Origin: Neobacillus sp. WH10 | GTDB lineage: Bacteria; Bacillota; Bacilli; Bacillales; Cytobacillaceae | Assembly (NCBI RefSeq): GCF_030123405.1 | Contig: NZ_CP126110.1 | Coordinates: forward strand, 2,914,001 to 2,978,000 | DNA: 64,000 nucleotides | Direction of reading: 5' to 3' | Shown here: piece after piece, positions 1-7,941 of the stretch | How positions within the stretch are numbered: position 1 is the first letter of the stretch | How the letters are laid out: each line of letters begins with the position of its first letter | Notes under the pieces: model-generated | Seen by the model: only the letters and a program-made list of their open reading frames with translations | Told to the model about the DNA's origin: nothing | The model's database searches: none | Program-made: the position numbers and the translations under genes

Positions 1-1
1 G

Positions 2-244
2 TTTGGAACCACTCCGGCAAACTTCAATTCCGAGACACCATCATTAGAAGAGTTAAAGAATTTACTAAAAGAACAACCAGCGAAAATAAAAGATGTATAT
101 GGTGAAAGGCTTGAGGAAGAATTCCCACCTACTGAAATGGGGATGCACACCATCGAACAAGTATTAATCCGAACTATTTTTCATGAGGGCATGCATTTAC
201 AAGCGATTCTTGATTTAAAAAAATGCATACAACCTTCTTTTTAG
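2..244 (+). CDS. DinB-like family protein, C-terminal part (truncated by window start)
   Basis: An 80-codon open frame runs from the window edge to TAG at 242-244. The fragment contains a HEGMHLQAI motif close to its end. This resembles the third metal-ligand histidine helix (HExxHxGQ) of the DinB/YfiT four-helix-bundle family, whose members are metal-dependent thiol transferases or damage-inducible proteins of unknown substrate. The N-terminal half lies outside the window, so the subfamily cannot be fixed. A strong hairpin follows the stop. Confidence 0.6.
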   Translation, partial: FGTTPANFNSETPSLEELKNLLKEQPAKIKDVYGERLEEEFPPTEMGMHTIEQVLIRTIFHEGMHLQAILDLKKCIQPSF

Positions 245-252
245 CCTAATTT

Positions 253-301
253 TTTTATAAAAGGACAAAGACTGAACGTGTGTTTTTGTCCTTTTATAAA
301 A
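253..301. terminator. Bidirectional rho-independent terminator
   Basis: Two perfectly complementary 17-nt arms (253-269 and 285-301), each ending in A/T runs, form a hairpin between the converging DinB-like gene and the histidine phosphatase. It can serve both strands. Confidence 0.8.
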
Positions 302-312
302 TGCTCCTCTGT

Positions 313-852
313 TTATTTCCATAATCGTTTATAGGTTACTAGCTTATTTTCATTTTTTAAAAGAAACACATCGGGATTACTAAGATTTTGCCAATCTTCA
401 AATCCGAAATTTTTATGATAATACATTATAAGTAAGGATATTAAATTGCCGTGGCTCACAATGATTGTATTTTCAGTTTTACTATTAAAAACCTTCTCCA
501 CCACTTCTACGATTCGTTTCATTGCTTCTTGGCTGGAATCTCCCCCTTCAAATTTCAGTTCAAGATCATCAAATGTTGTTTTCAGTTTTTCAAACCAATC
601 TGGAATATTTTTATTGCTTAAAACACGTTCTATTAATTGTTGATCAGTTACGATCTCAATATTTAATCGTTCCGCAAGTGGTTGTAAGGATTGAATAGCC
701 CGTAAATACGGACTTGAAATAATACGATCAATTTTAATACTAGAAAAAAAATCCGCTAACTCAACAGCTTGTTTAACACCTCGATCTGTTAGCGGCGCTT
801 CGAATGGCTGTCCTTCAGCCTCGCAATGCCTAATCAAATAAATTTTCTTCAT
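313..852 (-). CDS. Histidine phosphatase family protein (phosphoglycerate mutase-like)
   Basis: This 179-aa cytoplasmic protein starts with the family signature IRHCEAEG (catalytic RHx motif, residues 7-10) and has the second catalytic histidine in VSHGN near residue 134. These place it in the branched histidine phosphatase superfamily, which transfers phosphate through a phospho-histidine. The length suits small phosphatases such as PhoE/CobC-like proteins rather than true glycolytic mutases (about 230-250 aa). The substrate cannot be read from the sequence. A GGAGTGA ribosome site precedes the ATG. It lies head-to-tail with the acetyltransferase upstream (19 nt gap) and may be cotranscribed with it. 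Confidence 0.85.
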   Translation of the reverse strand: MKKIYLIRHCEAEGQPFEAPLTDRGVKQAVELADFFSSIKIDRIISSPYLRAIQSLQPLAERLNIEIVTDQQLIERVLSNKNIPDWFEKLKTTFDDLELKFEGGDSSQEAMKRIVEVVEKVFNSKTENTIIVSHGNLISLLIMYYHKNFGFEDWQNLSNPDVFLLKNENKLVTYKRLWK

Positions 853-871
853 CTAAATCACTCCAAAAAAG

Positions 872-1279
872 CTATCGTTTTATATTTTTTGACATTCCAA
901 TTGAAAATTGCTGAAATCCAAAAGTTTCATAATAAGACTCTAAGCTATCTGCACACATTAGTTGAGGAATGACTCTTTTTTGCTCACAATGAGCAATAAT
1001 TCGGTTCAACATTTCTTTTCCAATTCCTTTGGACTGATAGCTGGGATATACACACACACCACAAATAATACCAGTAATTACACCATCCGAGATAATACGA
1101 GTCATCCCAACTAATTGTTGTTCATCAAATGCATAAATAGCGTACCAGCTTTGCCTGCACATGAGTTCCAATTCAGTAACTGATAAATTCAATGAATTCC
1201 ATCCCAATGATTCATATAAAGTTAATAATTGCTGAAAATTTTCAGGTGGTTCCACAGTATAATTGATCCTTCTCTCCAC
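872..1279 (-). CDS. GNAT family N-acetyltransferase
   Basis: This is a 135-aa single-domain acetyltransferase. The acetyl-CoA binding motif A is visible as VYPSYQSKGIGKEML (QxxGxG, about residues 77-91), followed by a beta-strand and the C-terminal YYETFGF motif typical of GNAT enzymes. The acceptor is unknown. The chosen start is GTG, because GGAGGTG lies 7 nt upstream and no better start exists. It probably forms a two-gene unit with the downstream histidine phosphatase. Confidence 0.85.
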   Translation of the reverse strand: MERRINYTVEPPENFQQLLTLYESLGWNSLNLSVTELELMCRQSWYAIYAFDEQQLVGMTRIISDGVITGIICGVCVYPSYQSKGIGKEMLNRIIAHCEQKRVIPQLMCADSLESYYETFGFQQFSIGMSKNIKR

Positions 1280-1729
1280 ATTAACACCTCCAATTCATTC
1301 TTAAAAAACCGATACTTTTTTATTCAATTTTTCACAGGATACCACCTTCACGAAATTATTTTATTTTGCTTAAACACTGCATAATATTTTATGGCATTCT
1401 TTTTACTTGTAATTCTCAAAAAATTTTTATATTGTTTAGCTTTTTATTAAAATATGGATTATACATCAAGATAACAGTTTAGGCTGCACGAAACATCATT
1501 TAAGATTCCTGATGCCGCCGAGCGGTCCGGTTACAACGACCCGAATTTTTCCACTGCATATTCATGTGCTAAAACAGGCTTCACTCCGAACTAATATCGG
1601 CCCATGCAACGTAATCGGTAATCGACAAAAGAGGGGCGTTTAGCCCGGTGCTCTCATCCTCACAGGTCCTTATACATACAGCGAAGGCCGCCCGACAAAT
1701 GATCGGACGGCCATACGGCGTATTACCCG
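1280..1729. other. Gene-free stretch entering a GC-rich block
   Basis: No supportable gene is present. Base composition rises sharply from about 1495, where the foreign-looking ABC transporter block begins. An inverted repeat at 1687-1713 (GGCCGCCCGA / TCGGACGGCC) lies just after the permease stop and is a plausible terminator for the minus strand. Short open stretches at 1490-1600 look vaguely coding but are too short to assign. Confidence 0.5.
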
Positions 1730-2416
1730 CTAAACGGTTGCTTTGCGGATCATGATAAACGACAGCAGGACATAGATGACCGCGACAACAAACAACCACG
1801 AGGCTAATTGGGCGGCAGAATGTCCGGTTAGCCAATTGACAATGTCCGTCCACCAGCCGAAATACGTGCACATAAACCCAATCACGGACCCCGCAATAAG
1901 AATAACCGGAAACAGGACAAACAGCCCCGTCCTCCCGAAACGTCTGAATATGGCGCTAATAAAGAAGCCGAGGAAGGTGATATGAAACGCTGTCGCGAAC
2001 AAGGTCCACCACCGTTCCGCCAGGTACCCATCACTCAAATAAGGCAGGTTGAAAAAATGCATCTCGACCCCCCAGCCCCAATCACCCTCCACGAACGATA
2101 GCGCTGAAAGCACGACAGAATTACCCAAGCAAACGATGGCGGCCATCATGACGGTCCCCAAGAAAAAGTCAGTTCTCCGGATGCTCAAACCAAGCGCAAA
2201 CGGAAAGCTTTTCGTCAGTGTAGATATGCCGATAAGCATCATCAAAAAGAATATAGACGACAAACCGCCGGTATAAAACCCGTTTTCCGGCCGGACAATC
2301 AATCCACCCAAGAGGTTAATCAAAAAAGCAGGAATTAATGCAAAACACCATGGAACTATAAACCACATAAGTTTATCTTTTGCATGAATTTTCATTACGG
2401 TTGCAATTTTATTCAA
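1730..2416 (-). CDS. ABC transporter permease, six-helix membrane protein
   Basis: This 228-aa hydrophobic protein has about six predicted membrane segments (around residues 20-40, 48-68, 85-110, 137-158, 170-192 and 204-222). It is the membrane partner of the ATPase encoded immediately upstream, since the start codon overlaps the ATPase stop by 4 nt (ATGA). The gene order GntR regulator, ATPase, permease resembles the Ytr and ABC-2 type drug or peptide exporter operons of Firmicutes. The gene is clearly more GC-rich than its neighbours, which suggests acquisition by transfer. Because the ATPase is frameshifted, the transporter is probably inactive. Confidence 0.75.
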   Translation of the reverse strand: MNKIATVMKIHAKDKLMWFIVPWCFALIPAFLINLLGGLIVRPENGFYTGGLSSIFFLMMLIGISTLTKSFPFALGLSIRRTDFFLGTVMMAAIVCLGNSVVLSALSFVEGDWGWGVEMHFFNLPYLSDGYLAERWWTLFATAFHITFLGFFISAIFRRFGRTGLFVLFPVILIAGSVIGFMCTYFGWWTDIVNWLTGHSAAQLASWLFVVAVIYVLLSFIMIRKATV

Positions 2417-3314
2417 CGGATGTCCACCGCCCTGGGATTAGATTTTTGTTTGGTCAAATGAACGATTAGCTGTTGAAGTGACACCGTTGTAAGCTCCAGA
2501 CCTAGTATTTCGGCCTGCTTCCGTCTTCCTGGATCTAGACTACCAAGCACTGTCACCGACAATAGGCCGCCGAGTGGCTTTCGGTCGGTCGTCTCCTGCC
2601 CGGAAATGAAGGACTCTACTTTCTCCGCCTGGCCTACGGCGGTATAAGCTTGCCCGCGACGAATGGCATCTGCATCCTCATTTAGAATAAGTTTGCCGCT
2701 GTCGATGACGATCACATGTTCCAAAATCCGGCTCACCTCGTCGATTAAATGCGTGGATAAAACGATCGTCCGTGGGTGTTCCGCGTAATCCTCGATCAGC
2801 CGATTATAGAACAACTCCCGCGCTACAGCGTCCAGCCCCAGGTAAGGCTCGTCGAACATCGTCAGCGGCGCGCGCGGCTCGCCAAACCGATGATGACGCC
2901 GACGGACGAGAGCATGCCTCGCGACAGCTTCTTCATTCCCCGTTTCAGCGGCAGACGGAAATCATTCACCAATTGATCGGCAAATCGCTGGTCCCAATTC
3001 GGAAAAATTACCGGACACAACTCCAGCACGTCGATCACTCGAAAATGGTCGGGATACTTCTGGCTTTCTTTAATAAAACAAACCTGGCTTAATACGCGAT
3101 TGTTCTCATAAGGAGCCTCTCCAAACACGCGCAGCTTCCCGCTGGTCGGAAACATCTGCGCCGTCAGCATGTGCATGATCGTTGTTTTGCCCGCGCCGTT
3201 TCGGCCAAGCAATCCGTAAATTTTGCCCGATTCCATTGTAAAGCTGACATTGTCCACCGCATTGACTCCGCCATACGTTTTGGTCAGCCCTTGGACTTCA
3301 ACAATGTTCTTCAT
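2413..3314 (-). pseudogene. ABC transporter ATP-binding protein, frameshifted
   Basis: Two adjacent frames together make one about 300-residue ATPase. The first (2862-3314) carries Walker A GLLGRNGAGKTT and ends just after the LSRGM signature and IGLASRA. The second (2413-2859) resumes with MFDEPYLGLD (Walker B), the STH switch histidine and a long C-terminal domain. The break lies in a GC-dinucleotide run near 2865-2878. Removing two bases restores the family sequence SRAPLTMFDEP. The gene overlaps the GntR gene and the permease by 4 nt on each side. A sequencing error cannot be excluded, but the pattern recurs elsewhere in this window. Confidence 0.8.
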
Positions 3315-3682
3315 TGCGTTCCTTCCCCTCTCCAGATCATATCCGTCAATTGTTCTTTCGAAATGCCAAGCTTTTCCGCCTCGCGAATCATCGCCACAAC
3401 ATACTGTTCGTAGAAACTCTCCTTTCGCTTCTCCATCAGCCTTGCTTTTGCGCCTGTTGCCACAAACATGCCGATCCCCCGCTTTTTATACAAAATGTTC
3501 TCGTCCACCAGCAAATTAACGCCTTTGGCCGCCGTTGCCGGATTTATTTGAAAAAACGATGCAAATTGAGTCGTTGACGGCACTTGAGATTCCTCCGGCA
3601 ACCGGCCTTCGATAATATCGTCTTCGATATTCTCAGCAATTTGCATAAAAATCGGGCGACTGTCGTCCATAGTCAAAGTCAT
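3311..3682 (-). CDS. GntR/YtrA-family transcriptional regulator
   Basis: This 123-aa protein has an N-terminal winged helix (PIFMQIAENIEDDIIEG, then VPSTTQFASFFQINPATAAKG) and a short helical tail. That is the layout of YtrA-type GntR regulators that control adjacent ABC transporter operons in response to cell-wall antibiotics. The ATG at 3682 is preferred over one 15 nt upstream, because GGTGGTG lies about 6 nt before it and the family usually starts directly before this helix. It is the first gene of a regulator-ATPase-permease operon, and a palindromic operator lies just upstream. The block is GC-rich relative to the flanks. Confidence 0.8.
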   Translation of the reverse strand: MTLTMDDSRPIFMQIAENIEDDIIEGRLPEESQVPSTTQFASFFQINPATAAKGVNLLVDENILYKKRGIGMFVATGAKARLMEKRKESFYEQYVVAMIREAEKLGISKEQLTDMIWRGEGTQ

Positions 3683-3700
3683 AATACACACCACCACATT

Positions 3701-3724
3701 GGTTAGTTACTTATGTAATTAACC
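3701..3724. promoter_or_regulatory. Putative GntR operator
   Basis: A near-perfect palindrome (GGTTAGTTAC / GTAATTAACC arms, 4-nt spacer) lies about 20 nt upstream of the GntR start. Its position suits autoregulation by the encoded YtrA-like protein. This is an inference from symmetry and location. Confidence 0.5.
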
Positions 3725-3860
3725 ATATAACAAATGAACCGTGAAGTCAACGGCTATTTGCCCCAAAAAATTGTTCCGTTAAAAATTTGGGCCATCAGTT
3801 GTACCTATGGTTGATTATTAGAATATAGTTAGATTTCTTTGTAAAGGAGGGAACCGGAGG

Positions 3861-4102
3861 ATGGAACGTATTGGATTAATCCGATTAATGATAGATTTAA
3901 CACAGTATGGTAAGGGCAATGGCAAGATGCTCTGACTCAAGCCATAAATTTTTTAGCATTGCTGCCTGATTGCAGCCAAAACATCATCTTGGGAGTAAAA
4001 GGATCAAATACGAATGACTTGCGGTATTATCAAACATTCGGCTTTAAAGATACCGTCCGGAGAGAACTTGGAGAACTATTGTTAGAGTACCGTATTAGCT
4101 AA
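3861..4102 (+). pseudogene. GNAT acetyltransferase remnant
   Basis: An ATG with a good ribosome site (GGAGG at about 3854-3858) opens a frame that stops after 24 codons. About 120 nt further on, another frame encodes RYYQTFGFKDT and ends at TAA 4100-4102. This matches the conserved C-terminal strand of GNAT enzymes. The central acetyl-CoA motif is missing or scrambled, so this is a decayed acetyltransferase gene rather than a functional one. Confidence 0.5.
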
Positions 4103-4256
4103 TCAGCGAGGAAATGGGTTAATAGATTTCTAGGCAGTTTAGTAAATATTGTTGCTATAAATCTAGGAGAAACTCATAAAAAATCAGATTTTTATGTAAA
4201 ATTACACTTCGATAATGGACGATTCATGTTTTATTTAATGTTAGTCTTGTCTATTA

Positions 4257-4336
4257 GCACTCCAACTTGCGAAAAGAGAACTTCAACTTGCGGAAAATGT
4301 GCTCCAACTTGCGGAAAGAGCACTTCAATTTGCAGA
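4257..4336. repeat. Four-copy 20-bp tandem repeat
   Basis: Four consecutive units of about 20 nt share the core CTYCAACTTGCGGAAA. The last unit is the most degenerate. A hairpin follows directly. Function unknown. Confidence 0.75.
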
Positions 4337-4581
4337 GATTTTTAGATTCTATTCGAATCTAAAAAAGCAAATATCTTTTAGAAAATAGCGGCTTTCTAAA
4401 CTATTATTTTTTTATTATCAAATCCTTTTCAGGGAGGATTTTCAACTTACCCACCATTTCAAAGGAATTAAAGTCTGCTTTATCTCGTTTATAGATGAAA
4501 CAGACGATTTATATAAATAAGGGAATTAAGGTTTGATGGAATATCAATGGGGAAACGTCTATACACTCTCTCCTATAGACA

Positions 4582-4590
4582 CATACACTA
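4582..4590 (+). promoter_or_regulatory. Putative sigma-K/sigma-E type -10 element
   Basis: CATACACTA fits the mother-cell sigma factor -10 consensus CATANNNTA and lies about 35 nt before the coat-like gene start. This agrees with late sporulation expression. The -35 element is less clear. Confidence 0.45.
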
Positions 4591-4623
4591 TTTTGTATTA
4601 AAAAATGTAGAGGAGAGATAAAA

Positions 4624-4944
4624 GTGGATACTAAGCCCTATGTAAGTCCTACCGTAATGCCTAACGTAATGCCAAGTAAACCGATGGTAAGTCCGAATGT
4701 CATGCCAGTCCAGCAGATTTTACCAACAAATGTTTTACCAAATATACCCCAAGTAGCACCACAAGTTTACCATCCGCCAAGTTGTTATCCGATGTATGAT
4801 CCATGCTGTCCACCGCCGATGTTTGATCCGTGCTGCCCGCCGCCGGTGTTTCACCATTGCTGCCCACCACCGATAATTCATCCGTGCTGCCCGCCGCCGA
4901 TGTTTCACCCTTGCTGTTTTCCAATGCATCCACCTTTTTGGTGA
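4624..4944 (+). CDS. Cys/Pro-rich repetitive spore coat-like protein (CotD-like)
   Basis: This 106-aa protein starts at GTG with AGGAGAG 6 nt upstream. The N-terminal half is Met/Val/Pro-rich with VMPNVMP-type repeats. The C-terminal half has five tandem units of about 9 residues, CCPPPxFxP/H, giving 11 cysteines in about 45 residues. Such Cys-Cys/Pro/His-rich chains occur in Bacillus coat proteins of the CotD type, where disulfide cross-linking is presumed. A sigma-K-like promoter supports mother-cell expression. The exact family is inferred from composition and not from a diagnostic motif. Confidence 0.6.
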   Translation: MDTKPYVSPTVMPNVMPSKPMVSPNVMPVQQILPTNVLPNIPQVAPQVYHPPSCYPMYDPCCPPPMFDPCCPPPVFHHCCPPPIIHPCCPPPMFHPCCFPMHPPFW

Positions 4945-4971
4945 CATAAGGTATAACTTTTATATTACTAT

Positions 4972-5012
4972 GAATAATCCACCCAAGATCATGAATCTAG
5001 GGTGGATTATCT
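4972..5012 (+). terminator. Probable terminator of coat-like gene
   Basis: Arms AATAATCCACCC and GGGTGGATTAT pair around an 18-nt loop shortly after the stop. The T tract after it is weak. Confidence 0.5.
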
Positions 5013-5203
5013 TTGTAGGTTTCGTATCAAAATGTCTTCGAGCTTTGCTTCTCGACATAACTTTTAAAAAATCTTTCCGATGATGTGCCAATACGCTTCT
5101 GGTTTACACATTCGGCATATGGGAACAATGCTCAAACGCATGGAACGTAAAATTTTGTGGCAACCTGCTATAATACTGGCACGTTAGAGGTTTCGTTTAT
5201 TAA

Positions 5204-5341
5204 TCATTTATTACTTTCTCTTGCTGCTTTTTTCCCTTGCTTTTTATTTAGTCCTAATTCAGTACCAAATTCCGTATCGGTCCCTTTTGCTTGGCTCCCT
5301 CCGGTATGTGGCTGTTTCCGATTGTCATTACGGTTTGTCAT
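5204..5341 (-). CDS. Small hydrophilic protein, possible gamma-type SASP-like
   Basis: This 45-aa, very hydrophilic protein starts at an ATG preceded by AAAGGAGGG at ideal spacing, which is why the longer in-frame extension is rejected. It contains TEFGTELGLN, which recalls the GTEFASETN repeat of gamma-type small acid-soluble spore proteins, and a Lys-rich end. No membrane segment or signal peptide is seen. It stands alone on the minus strand. The SASP link rests on one short motif and is tentative. Confidence 0.55.
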   Translation of the reverse strand: MTNRNDNRKQPHTGGSQAKGTDTEFGTELGLNKKQGKKAARESNK

Positions 5342-5745
5342 GGTCTTCCCTCCTTTATTTGTTCTTAAATATTTATGGGACCGCCTCATTCCCATAAAAA
5401 AAGCCACCATTTTTCAGGATCTCAATGATTGAGGCTTTGTAAAGCTCTCAAGATTAATCATTTTTTTGAGAAACCTTTTGAACGGTAGCATACCATTATA
5501 CTGCTTTATCTCTTTAAAAATATTCCTACTTTTATTTTTTCACAGTAGACACTTGTTTACTCTCCGAAACAACCGATGCGTTTCCTTCAATTACACAAGT
5601 ATCACATCAGAAAAAACATAGGGTGAATTAATCTGAATGGATCGATAAACATTTATATTCAATTCAAGATATTCAACCAGAAAAAGTAAACCTTACGATA
5701 TATCATATGTTTTTTCTGGATTACCAGCTTTATGATACCTTTTGT
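5342..5745. other. Gene-free stretch
   Basis: No gene, RNA motif or strong hairpin could be recognised in these roughly 400 nt. It includes the upstream region of the 45-aa gene. Confidence 0.4.
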
Positions 5746-5880
5746 TTACACACCCCATTGTTTTTCAACTTGTTCTTTTGCTAAAAGTTTAATTTTTTCC
5801 CAGCTCATTTCTTTATTAGCAATAACATTGGTTTGATAATTTCTTTCTTTATATTTAACTGTTACTGTTACTTCTATCAT
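5746..5880 (-). CDS. Small stress-response protein, BA3454-like
   Basis: This is a 44-aa protein starting MIEVTVTVKYKE and ending EQVEKQWGV. It resembles the short BA3454-type stress proteins found across the Bacillus cereus group. AAAGGAGATGG lies before the ATG at 5880, so the 18-codon upstream extension is not used. There is no recognisable catalytic motif. It lies downstream of the Spx gene (82 nt gap) on the same strand. Confidence 0.55.
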   Translation of the reverse strand: MIEVTVTVKYKERNYQTNVIANKEMSWEKIKLLAKEQVEKQWGV

Positions 5881-5962
5881 CGTAATCCATCTCCTTTCAA
5901 AAAAATATAAAAGTGTTTCGTTCTTTTTATGCAATACTTCCCTATCGTCAGGTAAAACATTT

Positions 5963-6361
5963 TTAATAACCGGCAGCTTTTTGTGATTCCATTCTCATAA
6001 ATGTACGAATGCTTCGAGGAAGAAAACTACGAATTTCTTCTTCGTTAAATCCTACCTGTAATCTCTTTTCGTCCTGGATAATGGGACGCCGTAACATTTT
6101 AGGATTATTGATGATGAGTTTATACATTTCATGAAGTGAAAGAGATTCAATATTTACATTTAATTCTTGAAAAGTTTTTGAGTTTGTAGAAATGATCTCA
6201 TCCGTTCCCTCCTCTGTCATAAGAAGAATAGATTTAATCTCATCTTCAGTAAGAGGATCAGTTAATATGTTTCTTTCAATATAATCAATTTGATGGTCCT
6301 CAAACCATGCCTTTGCTTTACGGCAAGAAGTACAGCTAGGTGTCGTATATAGATTTACCAT
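5963..6361 (-). CDS. spx: Spx-family redox-sensing transcription regulator
   Basis: This 132-aa ArsC-fold protein starts MVNLYTTPSCTSCRKA, with the redox CxxC switch at Cys10 and Cys13. Gly52 is present within MTEEGTDEI; it is known to be needed for binding the RNA polymerase alpha C-terminal domain. The RRPIIQDEKRLQVGF block is nearly identical to Bacillus subtilis Spx. Spx rewires transcription under disulfide stress. ATG 6361 is chosen over an upstream GTG by homology. It lies downstream of an Rrf2 regulator gene on the same strand, and may be a second paralog in the genome. Confidence 0.92.
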   Translation of the reverse strand: MVNLYTTPSCTSCRKAKAWFEDHQIDYIERNILTDPLTEDEIKSILLMTEEGTDEIISTNSKTFQELNVNIESLSLHEMYKLIINNPKMLRRPIIQDEKRLQVGFNEEEIRSFLPRSIRTFMRMESQKAAGY

Positions 6362-6510
6362 TTTAATACACACTCCCTCAAAACATTTATGAATGAATTA
6401 AAGCCCTATATCTTGATCTACCCTATTACATTTCGAGATATACGAGCTAATTTTACTAAATGTAATTAAAAAATATACAGTTCAGCTACAATAATACTGT
6501 TATTTCTAGT

Positions 6511-6930
6511 TTATTCAAGCTTTTTTATTCTGTGCAGTACATTGCTGATCGTTATTTGGTTTAAATAAGATTGCATATGCTGCTCAGCCTCTATAAAAAT
6601 TTCTTCCATTACACCCTGAGTATTAGAAGATATCACACAATTTTGTTTTGGGTCACCTGTACACCAGTGGGGTTTAAGTGAACCAGATGAAATGGCCAAA
6701 TAAATATGAGACATAGTTGTTTCTTCAGGATCACAACTTAATACATATCCTCCGCCAATGCCTTCTTTTGTTTTTACATACCCACTTTTACGTAAAATAC
6801 TCATTACCTTTCGAATTCTTGCTGGATTCGTACAAACATTTTCTGCGATTGTTTCGCTATTTGCCATATGATCAGGTGTGTTAGCTAATAAAACCAGACT
6901 ATGCATTGCTATGACAAAATCACTTTTCAT
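6511..6930 (-). CDS. Rrf2-family transcriptional regulator (YwnA-like)
   Basis: This 139-aa protein has an N-terminal winged helix (SETIAENVCTNPARIRKVMSILRK, then a GIGGGY wing) characteristic of Rrf2 regulators. Two cysteines in the C-terminal half (about residues 90 and 100) could sense redox state or bind a metal, but the three-Cys Fe-S pattern of IscR is not present. ATG 6930 has GGAG at proper spacing. A perfect palindrome lies upstream. Its neighbour is the redox regulator Spx, which suggests an oxidative or nitrosative stress role. Confidence 0.85.
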   Translation of the reverse strand: MKSDFVIAMHSLVLLANTPDHMANSETIAENVCTNPARIRKVMSILRKSGYVKTKEGIGGGYVLSCDPEETTMSHIYLAISSGSLKPHWCTGDPKQNCVISSNTQGVMEEIFIEAEQHMQSYLNQITISNVLHRIKKLE

Positions 6931-6968
6931 GATGCTACATCTCCATCCATTCATTTTCAACTGATCAT

Positions 6969-6991
6969 ACTGTAAATTTAATATATACAGT
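6969..6991. promoter_or_regulatory. Putative Rrf2 autoregulatory operator
   Basis: Perfect inverted repeat ACTGTA-N11-TACAGT lies about 38 nt upstream of the Rrf2 start, with a further half-site (ACTGTAAATA) near 7004. Rrf2 proteins typically bind such AT-rich dyads in their own promoters. Confidence 0.55.
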
Positions 6992-7127
6992 TTAATAAGT
7001 CAACTGTAAATACTTGGTGAGAAATAAAAAAGATTAAAAAAGGCTAATTTAATAATGCCTCCCGATCAAGAAACGTAAATTACCTCTTGCATTAAACTGA
7101 ACCTTTGGCTAAAGAAAAATATAAAGT

Positions 7128-7502
7128 TTATAGTATGATTCCCGAAAAATTTCCTTTCATTACTGCTTTCTCATTCTGATTTCTACATAAAAAGGATGTG
7201 ATAATAGATATTCTATTCTCTTGCTTTTCGAATTTCTCAATTGTTACTTCACAAATTACTGTATCTCCCGTAAAAATTGGTCTTAAAAACTCAAAATTCA
7301 TAGTACGAGCGAGAACGTTATGATCGCCCCCTACTTTTGTAGGTAATGTAGCAGTTAGTAACCCCTGGATGATAAGTCGTCCTTGTTCATCTGGGTTAAT
7401 ATGATGAACTCCCTCATCACCTGATAGCTTTGTAAACATTACAACATCCTCTGCTGTGAATGCCCGTTCGAACTTAATGATATCTCCTACCTGTAACGAC
7501 AA
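7128..7502 (-). CDS. MaoC-like hotdog-fold dehydratase/thioesterase domain protein
   Basis: This 124-aa single hotdog protein has the segment GDIIKFERAFTAEDVVMFTKLSGD and then HHINPDEQGRLIIQG. The latter resembles the hydratase-2 motif (sGDxNPxH) with the Asp/His order altered. Such proteins hydrate enoyl-CoA or act as thioesterases. The TTG at 7502 is preferred because GAGGTGGAG lies 6 nt before it, while the upstream GTG lies inside that site. It is monocistronic and not linked to the acyl-CoA operon 20 kb away. Confidence 0.7.
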   Translation of the reverse strand: MSLQVGDIIKFERAFTAEDVVMFTKLSGDEGVHHINPDEQGRLIIQGLLTATLPTKVGGDHNVLARTMNFEFLRPIFTGDTVICEVTIEKFEKQENRISIITSFLCRNQNEKAVMKGNFSGIIL

Positions 7503-7711
7503 ATTAATCTCCACCTCGTTTTTTTATTGAATTATAAATATTTTTAATTTTAAATTAATTTTTATCCTTCTGCAATTTTTTTGCATAGAACAATTAGTAA
7601 AATCAAAACTTTATTTCGTATTTCTTTCTTTGTTAACCATTATGATGATTTACCCGCAGGCCTTGCCAGCGCTGCAAAACACAAGTTAGAGGGAGTTAAG
7701 CAGAATCGGCA

Positions 7712-7933
7712 TTATTCATATTCACCTTTACCAAATAGCTTATCTCCAATGGAATTAATGAAATCCTGTGGGTTAGGAAAATGAATGTCCAATAGAACAA
7801 AAAGGGCCATTGTTAGATTGAGAATTGTAAGGAATGTATACACAGTTATTTCTTTCCACCTTGATTTTTTTATCAATACAGGAAGATCCTTTAAGCTAAT
7901 GAATGTAAGAAATAAAATGGCTGCAAAAATCAT
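7712..7933 (-). CDS. Small membrane protein of germinant receptor operon (GerD-type subunit)
   Basis: This 73-aa protein has two hydrophobic segments (about residues 2-17 and 28-48). It begins 8 nt after the stop of the GerC-like gene. Small two-helix 'D' proteins encoded at the end of gerA-type operons are known in Bacillus and tune receptor function in the spore inner membrane. The assignment rests on size, topology and position, not on sequence recognition. Confidence 0.65.
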   Translation of the reverse strand: MIFAAILFLTFISLKDLPVLIKKSRWKEITVYTFLTILNLTMALFVLLDIHFPNPQDFINSIGDKLFGKGEYE

Positions 7934-7941
7934 GGATGCAC

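Larger units (their letters stand above)
4103..4623. other. Gene-free stretch with tandem repeats and a hairpin
   Basis: No gene can be supported. The stretch holds four imperfect 20-nt tandem repeats (4257-4336), a hairpin with perfect TTTTTAGATTC/GAATCTAAAAA arms (4339-4365), and the promoter region of the coat gene. Confidence 0.5.

Noticed and set aside
1581..1871. 96-codon minus-strand frame
   Set aside because: It overlaps the permease 3' end in another frame, lacks a ribosome site and reads as GC-rich noise.
5157..5432. 91-codon plus-strand frame
   Set aside because: It is antisense to the 45-aa small protein gene, which has a consensus ribosome site on the opposite strand.
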